Positions 40,915 to 54,746 of a stretch of DNA of 64,000 nt are shown piece after piece. The stretch covers positions 9,592,001 through 9,656,000 of the forward strand of contig NC_047070.1 in the NCBI RefSeq assembly GCF_902459465.1, written 5' to 3'. The position numbers were made by a program, and so were the translations under genes. This stretch comes from Asterias rubens (taxonomy: Eukaryota; Echinodermata; Asteroidea; Forcipulatida; Asteriidae). The notes beneath the pieces are model-generated. The model was given only the letters and a program-made list of their open reading frames with translations. It had not been told where the DNA came from and ran no database searches. The number at the start of each line of letters is the position of its first letter. Positions within the stretch are counted from its first letter, which is position 1.

Positions 40915-43900
40915 AACTTCCTATACCTTTACTATTTTTGTTAATGCCTTATAAAACTAAACTTGTGTGTTTTCAGTGCAGTCCAGTTTTTTTGTATCCA
41001 CATCTTGCCAAAGATTGATTTCTATTATGGCAAACTTATATCCAAATGCCTTAAGTGCAATAATATTATTTTGCGTTACAATCTCTCCATTAAAACTTCT
41101 GGGAATCTTGAATTATTTAATGTGCTGTAGTAGGACTTTAAATAATATCTAAGCAACTACAGATGTATCACCATTTTGTGCCTGAATTTCAAGTATTTAT
41201 TTAAAATGATGTTTATTGTTAGTTGTAATTTAATATGAGGTGTCATTTTATGTAACTTATTTCTATAATATATTCTATAATTTATGATATTATTTCCTCA
41301 GAATAATTCCTAAGAATGTTAGTTTAAGGATAATCATAAACAACTCTATAATAAAATAAAAAACAGAAACACGTTTGGTACTTACACACTGTGTGCACGT
41401 GTTGATTTATTGGCAATAAAGTCTGCTTAACATGTGAAATGTTCTTCTAAATCAAACATTGGTTTAGAACAGAGTATTCATTTCATAATAGATACTTCAT
41501 AAAAAAAATGTTTTGCACTGAAGCATTTTTATCACCACTCGGATGACATTAGCAGGCATGCAACTGTTCAGCTGATTTCCTCAATTTCTTTTCAAAACAG
41601 CCATAACAAAACTGAAAAACACTGTACAAAAGTTAAGTGTGATCGGCCAATCCCTTTTTTGGGGGGTAATTAGAAAGTTGCATGTCTGCATTAGTTTCTA
41701 ATAAACTAGACATCTGTCAATCGTATATTCATCATTGAAAGTAACAATTACTGATCAAATAAAGTAATGTTTTTTGTACATTGGTAGTGTGCATCAAGGT
41801 TAAAGGTGGAGCAACTTGTAAAGCTGATATGGAAATCTATCTCTCAATTAATACCTGAATTTGGGTGAGGTTTGAACGTTCCCGAAATTTATGTTTAAAA
41901 TTTTCAAAAGATTTAGTTTCGTACAGTAGCAAATTTGAAAGAATCTCAATATCGGGTAAAACAAAATATAAATCACACAAATTCTCGGGATGATACTATG
42001 GGAGAGTTAAAGGGGCATTGAAAGAGCTAGAAAAACACTAAAATTTCAATTTTGTTATCTCATTAGTCACATTAATTTAAGAGAAATATCTCATAATTAT
42101 TATTTAAGAAGCTTGACTTGTAAGTCATAATTCTCAATCAATGTTCCTGTAACACTTCCATTGTTACATACTCTTAAATGTAAAGAGTGAAAAACACCAC
42201 TTTTTGCATTTCGAGTTGTCCCTCATATGGCTCTTAAGAAGAGCGGTGGTTATTTCACTCTAGAGGGGTTTCACTCCAGGACAGAGTGAAGAATCACTCA
42301 AAAAGATGCAAACTTCAATCTCAAAGAGTGGTAGACCACTCTTTGAGATTGAGGCACGCCGCTTTGAGATTGAGATTGAAAAAAGAGTTTTCCCTTATAT
42401 GGCTCTTCAAAGAGTGATTTTGCACTCTTTTGAATTGAGAGAGTAGTTAGTAATAAGGAACAACTTATAAACCTTAATCATAATGCTTGCTTTTTACAAC
42501 TTGGATCAATTGAAAAGTTTTAATAAAAATCTCTGAAAAGAAAATATTGCTTAGAGATTTTTTTTTTTTATAGCTATACATGTATCAGTCATTTTATTTT
42601 CAAACCTCAACAAATTATTTGAAAAACTTACATGACAGTATGCTCTATGAAAGGGAAAAAACCTTGGGGCCTTTTTTAAAGTTTCCCCATCTTTATTAAT
42701 TTTGTTGACAATGTTGTTCACAAAATAGTTGTAAGTATAAATTTCATTCAATCCTTTTATAAATGATGTAGGGCCCTACTCCTTTTCTCTGTCATTACAA
42801 CTTTTGTATCATTATCTTTTTTTTTTAAAACAAAACAGCAAAGATTCTTTAAAAAAAACCCAATTTTTACAAGTTACAATTATGTGAATATGTGCACACG
42901 TGAAATGTGCTCTCGATATCTTTAGAACACTGAGAAAAAAAAATGAACAAAACTTTGCCCTCCTTAAACCATTTTTGAGTCATGATAAAGGGGTTCAAAA
43001 GATAAAGCCGCAAACCTTTTGCAAAATTAATCTTAATCACGTGAGGGCGGTATGCAATGCTACCGTTGGACAGAAAAATAATAGCCCGGTGAAGTCAAAC
43101 TAAAGAGGGCGGCAAACACAGTCCACCACTAAAGTACTGAAGAAGCACGTGTGTGAGCAGACGACATTCTTGACAATTTTTGGCAAAAGTGACATTTCTC
43201 TGCAACCCGGCGTGCCTCAATGACCAAACTTTGATAGTGTCTGTTTTGCCAATAGTTTGGGTAAGTTATTCGTTCAGTGTTTCCCAGAAACACTTGAGAT
43301 AAAGTACAGTGTATTAAATTATTAAACATTGTTAAAAAAAAGGAGTGTTTTTAAGCCTTTTATAAGGCATGTAAAGTGATTTTTCGTTCCACGCTGCAGA
43401 ACCAAACTAGTAACGACATTGCATGCACCACTCACTCGTCAAGTGTAATGTTTACATACAGTGCTGTCAGTTTGTGTACCACGGGTACGTTTTACTGTAA
43501 TCATTGTTTGAAACTATACAGTTAGGTCAAAGTGAAATTCAGACCTTAAGTTCCGAGTGAAATCTGCCATGTTATCGAACGAAATGTTCAAAAATTTTGA
43601 AAAAAGTAAAGGGCCAAGCCCAAACTCTCAATCAAAGGTTTGTAAAGAATAAACAAAAAGTGACCCATTCTAATCTGGACTCGAAAGCAAAGGAATCGTT
43701 TCAAATGGAACAACTTTGCAACAAAACTTTAGGCTTCTTTACATCTATGGCCTATGGGAACTATTTCTCTCTAAGTTGAGTACAGGCCTACACATAACAA
43801 AATCTGACCTCGTAAAATTTTAACTCAACACTAAAACTCTTGTACTCTGTTCCAACAATTTCTAGGGTGCGCGTTGGCGACCTCAACTAAAGCCCAACCG

Positions 43901-44035
43901 AGTTCACAAGTCGGTTACTGGTTGGTCGGAACAGCATCATCACCGGGCTCAACCGAACACGCGAAAATGCTAAACCGATGACCAATGTTTCTGATGGGGT
44001 CGCCAAAACGCACTCCTGCCATTTTATAGACCCAA
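40915..44035. other. AT-rich intergenic
   Basis: Apart from the foldback at 42180-42445, no gene, RNA or repeat is evident. Confidence 0.5.
42180..42445. repeat. Foldback element with AAAGAGTG motifs
   Basis: Several copies of CACTCTTT / AAAGAGTG in both orientations and a perfect inverted centre CTCAAAGAGTGGTAGACCAC near 42325. The flanks CCTCATATGGCTCTT and CCTTATATGGCTCTTC are repeated. Confidence 0.6.
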
Positions 44036-44140
44036 TCGCGATTCCCGCCTGGCTGATTTTTCTCAATTGTTGAAAGGCACTATGGGAAGGTTTTGTATTC
44101 CCCTTTTCCTTCCCAAAATCGGCCAGGTGGGAATCGCGAA
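44036..44140. repeat. Inverted repeat
   Basis: CGCGATTCCCGCCTGGC(T)GAT and ATCGGCCAGGTGGGAATCGCG face each other across 60 bp. Probably another small MITE. Confidence 0.6.
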
Positions 44141-44282
44141 AAGGTCCATGTGTCAATTTCGCTGCGTAAATCTTGACTCCTAAAAAATGGTGGAGATTAT
44201 ATGGTTATGCTGTATACAGTGCATTGCGCGTTTTCATGGTTCAACCATCTTGTGTTTATTGCATTCTAGCCACTCTCGGAAA

Positions 44283-44406
44283 AGTTTCCGCATGGCGCCA
44301 CCACTTTTTCATTCGATATGAAATAATATAGTATCTAATTTACCTCATTGATATATCCATTTTTGTAAAAATAAGTGAAAAAGTGGTGGCGCCATACGGA
44401 AAGTTA
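44283..44406. mobile_element. Family M short palindromic element, copy 1
   Basis: A 124-bp element, AGTTTCCGCATGGCGCCACC to GGTGGCGCCATACGGAAAGT. Differs from copy 2 at only about seven positions. Confidence 0.8.
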
Positions 44407-45209
44407 TCCCCACTCTCAACCAAAGTGAGGCAGGAAGGGCGAAACACTCTGGCCCATTTGAAAAAAATTGGTTTTATGGTACACATGTACACTCTATGTC
44501 AGGAACATGACAGAGATGGTTTCATGGGCATGGAAGGTCTAAAACATCAATGTCAACAAACTTTTTGGGGTTTTCATTTATCATCAATCAATAATATTAT
44601 GGTAAACCACAAGCCCAAGGGGCATTTATAACTTAGAGGCCTATTTACAATTGATTTAATTACTTAAATATAACACTTTAAAATATATTTGAAACAAACA
44701 TACAATGAACAAATTGAGTCCTAAATAAAACATTGATTACATTTTTTTTAAAGTAAGAATTGAGAAGGTTTTGTCAAGTAACGCCTTGTCTCAGTAGAGT
44801 CAAATTATAAAGAAATACTTAAATGGGTTTGACCATCACAAAATGTTTGATTGAATCTGAGTGGATTTTGTCAACAACTTTTACTTGTTCCATGTTATTT
44901 CAATAATTATAAACTCATTTTCCTAACATGTACACGTATGTTGTTTTAAAAAGCTTACCAAGAGCACCAGAAATGAATCTTTAATAAGCCTCTCCTTGCA
45001 GTAAAATCCAATGAGATCTGTTGGTTGAGATACAAAGAGAAACAGATGCAATGAGCTAAGATGGTACCACAAAACCATGTCAGGTTTCTTATCCAAGTTG
45101 AAAAAACCTGCAGTGAGGGTCACAGTCGGCATATTCAATATTTCGATTGCCTTGACTACATCTTACACACTGGTCAGCTGATACACCAGCCGTCGATTTC
45201 ACCAAACTC

Positions 45210-45540
45210 ATAATAATAATAATACCAAAACTTGTATAGCGCCCTAATCATGTAAACATGCTCTAGGGCGTTGAACATGAAAAAATAGACAAACTAAAAA
45301 ATAAGAAAATACGGAATTATAACAACGGGAGTAAACATTCTTAAAAACATTCAACAACAAACTTAATCAATAGAAATCCTGAAGTATTAAAAATGCAATT
45401 AGGTCTAAAATCTCAAATACAAAAAGCATTGTTACACACTGCAAGCATTAAGAGTAGGTTAAACAAAAATACATGGATTATTGACAATTAAAAATTATTA
45501 AACCATTCAGTGAAAATATTAAAAAAAATTGAAAATTGAA
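45210..45540 (-). mobile_element. SINE-like insertion
   Basis: Starts (AAT)n then CTTGTATAGCGCCCTAATCA, the reversed SINE tail; AT-rich body. Nested in a family J element. Confidence 0.5.
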
Positions 45541-45684
45541 AATTATTCATCCTTACTTAAGATTAATCCTAGGACTTAGGACGAGTTTAGTTCCATATAT
45601 CCTTATACATAGGACACATTGAACCCGTCCTAAGTTAGGACGGGTTACTTGTGCTAACTCGAGATAGGATTAATCCTATTAATT

Positions 45685-45800
45685 TTGTTTTTTACCCATA
45701 CACCGATGTGTGTTAGCACTGTATACTCAGTACTTTCCCGAGTCCTGTGAAAAAACATCACAGGCATGTTACTCGGGTGGGATTCGAACCCAAGACCAGG
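45685..45800 (-). mobile_element. SINE family P
   Basis: Minus strand: GTGGGATTCGAACCC is the reversed B-box (GGTTCGAATCCCAC), with tail CCCATACACCGATGTGTG. Nested in a family J element. Confidence 0.7.
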
Positions 45801-46675
45801 ATTAGGACTAGGATTAATCCTAGCAATTCGTGAAATCGGCTGGACCATGCCACACTAGACTCCTAGGGAGGGTGTATGGATTAACTTGCGTCACTGATTT
45901 GGTTAATAGAGTTAGGATCATAGAGCTATATAAGACAAAACTCCACCACAGCATCCTTTGTGTTCAAAATCAGTATTTCACTTGTCAATGGTAGATAAAA
46001 CCAAATTATAAATTTCAATTAAATAAGAGCAAACAAAATAATAAGCATAAGTTTAAACGACCCACGTGGCAATACTTGAAAATGTAAATGTTCAGCACAC
46101 TAAACAAAAGAATCCTTGAAAAAATTCAAACAAACCCTCTTAACCTTCGGAAAAGGTTGGTCAGCAACGGACCACCACAGGGGCATTGCAACCAAACAGG
46201 TCCCTGAAGGGTTGTAATAACTAATAAACTCAATTATTGATTAGATTTGGAAAAACATATCTCCCACCACAAAGCAAGGACAGATTAATCTGATTGGAAG
46301 TTTGAACAGGATGTACTGGGCTGCATAGTAGCAAGCTTAACCACTAATAATGTATACTGCCCTCAGTGTTTGAGTCATTGTATACAACATCTTTTTTTTC
46401 CAATGTGGGATTTTATGGGCATGTCATTATCCTTTACTGCCCTCTGTTGTCGTATGTATACACTACTGTGGGTGTACTGCACTTGGTGTGTACCACCACG
46501 GTTCATGTACATGTAGAATTGGATTATTATTTGCACAGTGTACGTTGTGCATGTAATATTTACACAGTTTTTTCTTTTTAAACAGTGAACAACCTTTTGT
46601 CTGATTGGGTTCAGATAGAGGTTTGTTTGTTAGTAGCAACCACTGGATTCAAATATACATGTTGCTTAAAGGAAC

Positions 46676-47051
46676 ACGTTGCCTTGGATCGGACGAGTTG
46701 GTCTTTGAAAAGTGTTTGAAACCGTTTGTTATGAAATGCATATGATTAGAAAGATATTTTAAAAGTAGAATATAATGATCCACACAACTATCACTCGAAA
46801 TTGCGTGGTTTTCCTTTTACATAATCGACTAACACGGTCGGGCATTTATGGGAGTCAAATTTTTGACTCCCATGGCCGAACATGTTAGTTCGTACAGTAA
46901 AAGAAAAACTACGCAATTTCGAGGCAAGTTTGGGTGAATCATTGTATTTTACTTTTAAATCATCTTCCTAACCATAAGCATTTTATAACAAACGGTTACA
47001 AACGTTTTTTAAAGACCAACTCGACCGATCCAAGGCAACGTGTTCCTTTAA
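46676..47051. mobile_element. Family I MITE, full copy
   Basis: A 376-bp palindrome from TTAAAGGAACACGTTGCCTT to its complement AAGGCAACGTGTTCCTTTAA. The central hairpin GGGAGTCAAATTTTTGACTCCC is at about 46850. TTAA at both borders. Confidence 0.85.
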
Positions 47052-50000
47052 AGATGATGTAGTGTACACCTGTAATTCAGAGTTAAAACATTATTGTCTC
47101 CTGTACCTCCATGGGTACAGTTTCATTTGGTGAACAGTGTAGCACTAAATAATATTTACTTGTCCTGAAAATTTGTCCCAAGAGTGACAAGACCAGAATG
47201 TTTTTGAGGAAAAGAAAACGTCTAGACAGTGTTACAATTAAACTTATCTTGTTTGATCTTAAATGTGTAATTCTTTTATACTCTGCAGAATTGAATGATT
47301 TTTACTGGAGTAAAAGTCAACATTTGAACATTATTATTTACAAAACTGGTCCCTCCCATGATTTAAAAACATAGGTCTGGGGCCTTCGGTCCAGTGTACA
47401 TGTATAACTTTGAGCCCTAATTTTTACGGAGAATTCCCTTCACTCCACTGTCACCTAAGATGCTTACTGTATACGCTTTGCACTGCAATGGTATACATGA
47501 ACTTATTTTTTAGGTTACACTACAATTGGAAGTGAAATTTTAGGCTATTGAAACTTAAGTTATAACCAAAAGAACATTCTTTTGCCTACAGTAAAACAGT
47601 AAAGTGTATGGATAACCTTTAAACAGAATCCTAAATCTGGTTTTTAAAGAACAACGTTTGAAAACAGCTACATCAGTTTAAGAGGGACATGTGGTTGCTG
47701 ATTGGGAGGGGTAAGTTGGGCAATAAATACAGATGGGTCATGCCAGCATATAAAGACAAATTTTCTGCATGTATAGAAAGTCTTGTTCACATGGCTTTCT
47801 ATAGTAAAAAAAAAAAAGACCATCTTGTGGCCCGCTTTACCAATAATAATGCATATCCCCACAAGTGAAAATCTTGATGGCAAAAGTACCAAGGGGATCA
47901 TCAAATTTTGTTTATATCTGTAAATTGAATTTTTGGAATAATTTTGTTTATTAAACCATACTGGTTAACGCAGATCAACGCCTACATGTCCAGTAGATCA
48001 ATGGTAGTAGCAAGAATTACACAATCATCAAATAACTTTTGAATTGTTTACTGGATGAAATACTGTCAACCGTCTTCAGGTTGATGACTGTCTTCTTGAG
48101 AAATTGATGACCACATTACTTTAAAGAAAACCAAGAAATGAAAACAAATTAAGTAACACCCTTGACCCTTTAATACCAGTTCCTTAAAGAAGTATTAACA
48201 TCATCTGGTTTGGAAGATACATTAACAAAAAATATATAAATCAATTAGTTCTTTTTTTTAGATTGACATTAAATTTTAAAAACTGAAAGGTGGGAATTTG
48301 TTTTTGTTTTTGCTCAACCTAAGACCATGCTTGATAACATTTATGCCAGGAGTATTAAATATTCTGTAAATTAATTTAAAAACTAAACTGTGGGAAATTG
48401 TTTTCCTATTAGCTATGATCAACCTATTGACCATGCTTGATCAAATTTATGCCAGGAATATAAAATATATTGGTCACAACTTCCTATTTGGATATTTATA
48501 TTTAACTGACACCAATATTACTTGACCATGCATAACCACCATCAGATGACCCAGAAAAACAAAATGATCGCAAGGTGCAAGAGTATCAATACACTATATC
48601 CTCACTTTTCACTTCAAAGTTGGTTATAAAATCAGTGTGGACATTTGAGACTGTGCGGTTAGCCAACTTGTGAGCTGAATAACAAATAGTATGAGTGCGA
48701 GATGTAAAAAAAAGTCAGTTCCTCTTGTGTTAGGAAATAAAATTCCCTTGTTACATCTCTCGGGTCATTGGTGGGTTATGATGGCCCTTTATTATGGATT
48801 AGAGAGTCTTCACTCTGAACAGGAACCCAGTTGCACCCTTGACAAGCAACCCAGTGAGGAGAAAAGGCTCCTTACAAGTGCTCACCCACACACCCACAGA
48901 GTACACACTGGGCAAAAAATGGGTGTTGGGTGACTGCTGATGAACAGGCTTAGAAGTGAAACTAGAACAACTCATCCAGCCTCATGTATACCTTATCCTA
49001 GCTAAACATTTGATATGAAGGGGAGTAATATACCCACCCACTCATCTTCAGAATGGGTACACTAGGTGTTGGGTATCCCATTTGGTGGAAAACAACAGGT
49101 TTTGATTTTAAGGCGGGTTGCTCTGTGCACTTCGCTTGTGTCCTGCGTGGACTAGAACAATAAAGCAAGGGCGGTCATTATTCTGGACAAACATTTGATC
49201 AGATGGGTATTTTTCCATTTAACGCCCACTGGGTGCCATATTGTACTTCTCTTTCTCTTTGCTTTTGGTGAAAGTCCAGTTTCACTACATTTTGTTATTC
49301 ACTGCTTGTATTACTCTTGTCTGAAAATATTGATCTTGTCCGTTTTGATTTTAAATTGACACACAGGAGACTTTTAAACTGACCGCAAGCTCACATTTTA
49401 TACCCTGTAACTTGATAGAAAATTGGTGTTTTTAGGAAATATACCAAAAGTATTAGGGAGACATATATTTAGATTTAAACAATGACATAATTTAATTGAA
49501 TCAAATTTTTCAATTGACAACTAAATCTCCTATTAGAGATGTCCTATTACAGATTTATATTTACATTATGTCATACAAAATGATTATTACAATTTTTGAA
49601 TTTGAAAAAAAAACAAACAATTATGTTGCCAAAATAACAGAAAACCCATTTTAAGAAACTCATCTTCCCTTGTATTTTGGTTAAATGCTTAATTAAATAA
49701 TCCAAATTAAATATCTCACTGTACGAACACTCCCTAGACTTAACCTTCCTTTTTAAATTGTTTAATCTGATGGGAAAAGATATTACTTGTTATTAAAAAT
49801 GATGTCCTTTCCTCATTTCTGCGAAGTTGTTATCCTTAAACCTTGAGCACTCATAAATCCCTTTCCTGTTATTTGGAAGAGGGGGCAATACTCACAAGGG
49901 ACAAAATAGGTGACTTATACCCAGACTGGGGTAAACAAACCCAAAGTAGTAGAGAGTTTCCATGAAAAAACACCCAGTACCTATACAGGATTCACCTTGT

Positions 50001-50852
50001 TAATTACGCCCACCAGAAATGACTGAAGCTGTCAGTTCAATTGTGCTAGTCTTTCCAATACCCTATGGGCATGTAAATTGCTGTTTACATGAGTAAGGCA
50101 TACTGAATTATAGCAAATCCTTCTGACGTTGATAGGACAGTAGTACCAGCAGCTTCTAGTCTAATTCTAAAAAGAGAGGGTATAGATGAATAGTAATAAT
50201 CCGAGACGAATGTACTTGAATTTGTTATAAACATGGAACACCTTTGACGTAGGAATGAGTTTACAAATTCTGGTATAGAGAAGGGATAACTGGAACTGTG
50301 TTTTTTTAAATCAAAGTTAATTCTGTTGATCGCTATACTGGAAATAATTGTCTTGACTTATGCTTAATTTTGTTTTATTTAAGTAAAGCTGAAAAGCTGA
50401 AAAACGGTAGTGAAAATGAAACTCTGATATAAAATGTGTTTGTGTGTGTGTGTGTGTATGTGAAATGCCTTTATGAAAAAGACATTGGGAATTTATTTTT
50501 GATTACAAAATTTATGATTGATGAGTTGAGACAATAAGGTGGTTTGCGGTGTAAATTAAAAGATATAAATAGATTGCGAACAAAATAGTCTATTAAAACA
50601 GGTTGTAAAGTGATAAATAAGTGTGATATTTCTTTTTGGGGGTGGGTTACCTTTTTCTCTCAGTGTATATTGAGGTGGGCTTTTCAGTTATTATAAAGAG
50701 TTTAATTTAATACCGAACAGAGTGGGATGAACCATCTGTCCACACTGCATGATTTAATCTCATTGTGGTTAAAAAGGGGGACCCGGTGAACTAGGCTGTG
50801 ATTCTGAGTGTAAATGGAAACTGATCAAAACATGGAGTTGATATGAAACCAA

Positions 50853-50922
50853 TTCTTTTCAGAACCAACTAATTTAGAGATAGTCATTAGATTTTCCACC
50901 ATGCAAAGTTTCAAATCCTACT
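50853..50922 (+). mobile_element. Family E, short 5'-truncated copy
   Basis: Begins at CCAATTCTTTTCAGAACC and ends with the tail CCACCATGCAAAGTTTCAAA. An internal deletion removes part of the arm. Confidence 0.7.
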
Positions 50923-52064
50923 TAAGTGATGTTGTTGCTACTTTTTGTTTAACTGATTGAAATCTTCTCAGAGTAATGCTTATTTAGTTACCAATGTTTT
51001 AGGTTAAATGTGAGACTGGCATACATAGGCCTACAGACAAACATGTACATGTGTACATATACATGTCGTACTTGTATTTTGTGTGTTGTACATTTGGTGG
51101 GAGACTCTCCTAGAGTGAGACCATAGCCACTTATAGTTTTACATGACAGTTGATTTGTTGGTGAGTATATTGCAACAACTATTTCTTATATACAGTAGTG
51201 AATGGTGCCTATTCACTGGAAATGTTGAAGTGTGCTTTGTGGTTGACATGTGTAATACTTGTTTGTGTGAAAGCTCAGTGTACACACTTATTAATATTCA
51301 ATGCTGTCCTCTTTTTAATTTTTTCCCCCAAGATGACATTCAAATACCCTCTTACTTAGTTGAAATGCCAGGCCAGGCAATCAATGGGCAAAGATACTAA
51401 TATAGTTTATTTCATGTAATGATCTAAAACTATTTACTAATTTATTGACATTTCTACAAAATAATTTAAGGAAAATTGAGGATTTGATTGATTTAACCTT
51501 TTGAAATCACCATAGTGTGCTCTATTTTGATTGTTTTTTTTTAGGGTAGAGGGGCTTTCTTGGGAAAAGGGATATTTTTTAATGATTAATTGCTATTGTA
51601 AATGATATTCCACCCTGGTCACAGTCACTATCGATTAACAACTGATTAACTGAGAACTGGTAAGTATTGATTGTTCATTTACAAAAAAATGCCAAGGGCA
51701 ATCGATTGATTTGCAGAAATTGCAATTTTAATCTCGTTGAAAAATAACCACACATATTAGTCTCATTTCTAGGGTTGTGTTTAATTCAAGATGAAATAAA
51801 TATTTTGTGCAGTTCAGATTGTTTTCGCCATTCGTGATGAATTATTTATGTAAATTCATGCACTGTCCAGTAAACAAAACCCCCTGAATATCAAAACAAG
51901 AATAATTCACAGTGGAAAATGATGATAACAACATGCCTTAAAATTAAAAAGACGCAGCTGAAATTCCAGGTATAGTTGTTGAGACCTTTTCAATGGAAAT
52001 CATCGTTTACACTGTACCTGATACAAATACTCAGTATGCGGTTGAGAAAGTATTTAATTTGCTA

Positions 52065-52165
52065 CGGTATAATGCAGGCAGTACTGCATTAATACTGTGT
52101 GCTATAGAACCGGTATAATGCAAGCAGTATTGCATTAATACTATACTGTGTGCAATAGAACCGTA
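52065..52165 (+). repeat. Two-unit tandem repeat
   Basis: GGTATAATGCAGGCAGTACTGCATTAATACT and a near copy, about 55 bp apart (quoted core: GCAGTACTGCATTAATACTG). Confidence 0.7.
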
Positions 52166-52430
52166 TACTGTATTTGATCCCTACCTACGTACGTATATTC
52201 AAATCAGTGGCTGTTGCCTTAGACAAAAAACATCTATCGCTGGAGACCTTTTTTTATGAACGAGACTTGGTGACTGACTGAAAATAATTCACCCAGGAGA
52301 AAAAAAACCTATGAATAAATTTAAAGACTTCATACACTGTACTTGTGGTACTGTTTGTTGTGATGTACGTGTGGAAACAAATATTTTGTGGTAATTAGTA
52401 ATGAGCAATGCTGGTACTGAATAGAACTGG

Positions 52431-52625
52431 TTAAAGGCACTGCACACTATTGGTATTTGTCAAAGACCAGTCTTCTCACTTGCTGTATCTCAACATAATA
52501 TGCATAAAATAACAAACCTGTGAAAATTTCAGCTCAATCGGTCATCGAAGTTGCGAGATAATAATGAAAAAAAAAAACACCCTTGTCACACGAAGTTCTA
52601 TGCTTTCTGATGCTTGATTTCGAAA
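52431..52625 (-). mobile_element. Family A MITE, right half lost
   Basis: Starts TTAAAGGCACTGCACACTAT and breaks at TGATGCTTGATTTCGA, in the middle of the central hairpin. Confidence 0.8.
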
Positions 52626-54367
52626 ATATTAGAAAATGATATAGGGCACATGGCTTCTATAAGCCTCTGTATTTTTTTTCCAGAATGCTCAGCTAAATAT
52701 TCAGTCACATGGTTTGATCATCATGAATTGTGAATTGAAATAGTGTTTGATGAAACTTTTTCGGTGGGCAAATATTTTTATATGGCCTCAACATTATGAA
52801 ATATGTTTGTACCTTGTAGAAATGCCTAAAATACCAAACTTTTTGCATTTACAGGTGCAAATAACCAATGGAGCCTTACGTGTTTCTAAGTTTTGGTCAA
52901 GGGAGAGGTGACTCTTTGCTTGGAAAATAAAACCACAACATTTTTATCTAGGGACTGTTTACATCGCGCACAGAGAGGTAAAAGATTTGCCACGATTTTA
53001 GGGACACCTCGAAAACAGGACCTCCTACGATATATTCTTTTCCATTTAGAGTCATAGTTTATGTAATAATATTTGAAACATCTGTTTTACTATTAACTAT
53101 ACATTGAGAGTAAAAATACCATAGCTCAAAAGGCATGTGAATAATTCTAAAGACAATGTCACCAATTGTGAACAATTCCAAGCTTGCCTGCAGCCTTACT
53201 CCAAAAAGTATTTCTGGTTAGAAATGCAGATCATTTGCCAAATATAAAATTTTGTGTGTGAGAATAATTAATTAAAAGTAGTAAGCTCAGTCAATTTTAG
53301 AATTGCCCAAAAGGGTCCCGAAAATAAGCAATAAATACCTAATTTTGTTTTTGGGGTATATAAAGCATTTTTCATGATGATAGATAGCCTTCAACAGGAA
53401 GTTTGTTACAACAACAGGAAGTTAAGGTTCAATCCTGACAGATTGACCAAGCATGACAGAGACTTTAGGGCTCAGGCCCCATTATCCCAATGTTGGACAT
53501 TGTAATGCAACAGAGCAAATGATAATACACTGTATATGATATGATAGTGTTTCGGAAGATTGGGTGTATTAAATGCCATAGTGTGTGGAAGCCACTGGCT
53601 GGCCTTTGGGTGTGGGGGGGGGGGGGGGGCAGTGCGTTTGTTCACCTATGTTCACCATCCACCCTGCAGACAACCAATCTGGTTTCATGATGTGAAAGTC
53701 ACACACAACACTTTTTTTTAGTTGGCAAAAATAACTGCTTCTTAGCCAGGGTTCTATCAGTTAGATCAACTTTATAAAGACATTGTTTGAAAACAGAGAT
53801 AAAGGATTTGTTTGTTTTGTTTATTTATTCAGATATTTCTATTGTTATGGTAGTGGGGAGGTAAAAGTCCATTGCTGCTTAGATTGGATTGGGATATCTG
53901 TTTTAATAGATTACAACTATGGTCTGTACCTGTGATATCAAAATCAAATCACATATGAACAATCCATGAAATGAAAAATTTTATGAAATAAACAATACAT
54001 GTACATGGCTGATTCTAGAATGGAACAAAATATCATCCCACATTTTGAGAATTTTCATAAATTCTGCCCTTGAAGAACCTTCATAATATATACATGTATA
54101 GGCATACATGTATGTTCCATGGCATTCGATTCCTTTTGGTTGAGCATATATAACTCAAAATTAAATTTTGTACAAGAATAGGCCAAGAATCTTGGTGGGA
54201 CACATGTAAAGACAGATAACTGAGAAAAAAAATGTGAGACTGTGAGGGATGTAATATTACCATTTCCACCTTTTGGTTACCCATTGAGTTATAAGTTCAA
54301 ATGAGCTTTTGGGAACAGTATCCACAGCATCTAGTGCTAGAGAAGTAGAACAAAGAGCATGACTTAT
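52626..54367. other. AT-rich intergenic
   Basis: G run at about 53620-53638; no gene seen. Confidence 0.5.
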
Positions 54368-54746
54368 TTAAAGACACTGGACACTATTGGTAATTGTCAA
54401 AGACTAGTATTTCTCACTTGGTGTATCTCAACATAATTATGCACAAAATAACAAACCTGTGAAAATTGGAACTTAATTGGTTGTCGAAGTTGCGAGATAA
54501 TAATGGAAGAAAAAACACCCTTGTCACCGATATTGTATGCTTTCAGATGCTTGATTTTCTGAGTTCTCAAAATCAAATTCAAAGATTTTAGTGAAAAATT
54601 ACTTCTTTCTCAAAAACTACGTTACTTCAAAGAGAGCTGTTTCTCACAATGTGGTACTCTACAGTGCTTTCCATTGCTCGTTACCAAGTAAGTTTTTATG
54701 GCAACAATTATTTTGGGTAATTACCAATAGTGTCCGGCGCCTTTAA
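54368..54746 (-). mobile_element. Family A MITE
   Basis: Full copy, TTAAAGACACTGGACACTAT to TAGTGTCCGGCGCCTTTAA. Confidence 0.9.

Larger units (their letters stand above)
45189..45841. mobile_element. Family J MITE with two nested SINEs
   Basis: Left end GCCGTCGATTTCACCAAACT and right end TTCGTGAAATCGGC. It is split by minus-oriented SINEs at 45210-45540 and 45685-45800; the intervening part (45545-45680) shows the J interior GATTAATCCTAGGACTTAGG. Confidence 0.65.
44407..46675. other. Intergenic with nested repeats
   Basis: Only the family J/SINE nest at 45189-45841 is recognised. Confidence 0.5.
47052..52430. other. Long AT-rich intergenic stretch
   Basis: 5.4 kb without a supported gene. 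A family E fragment (50853) and a (GT)n-like run near 50440 are the only features. The low transposon density contrasts with the first 40 kb. Confidence 0.5.
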
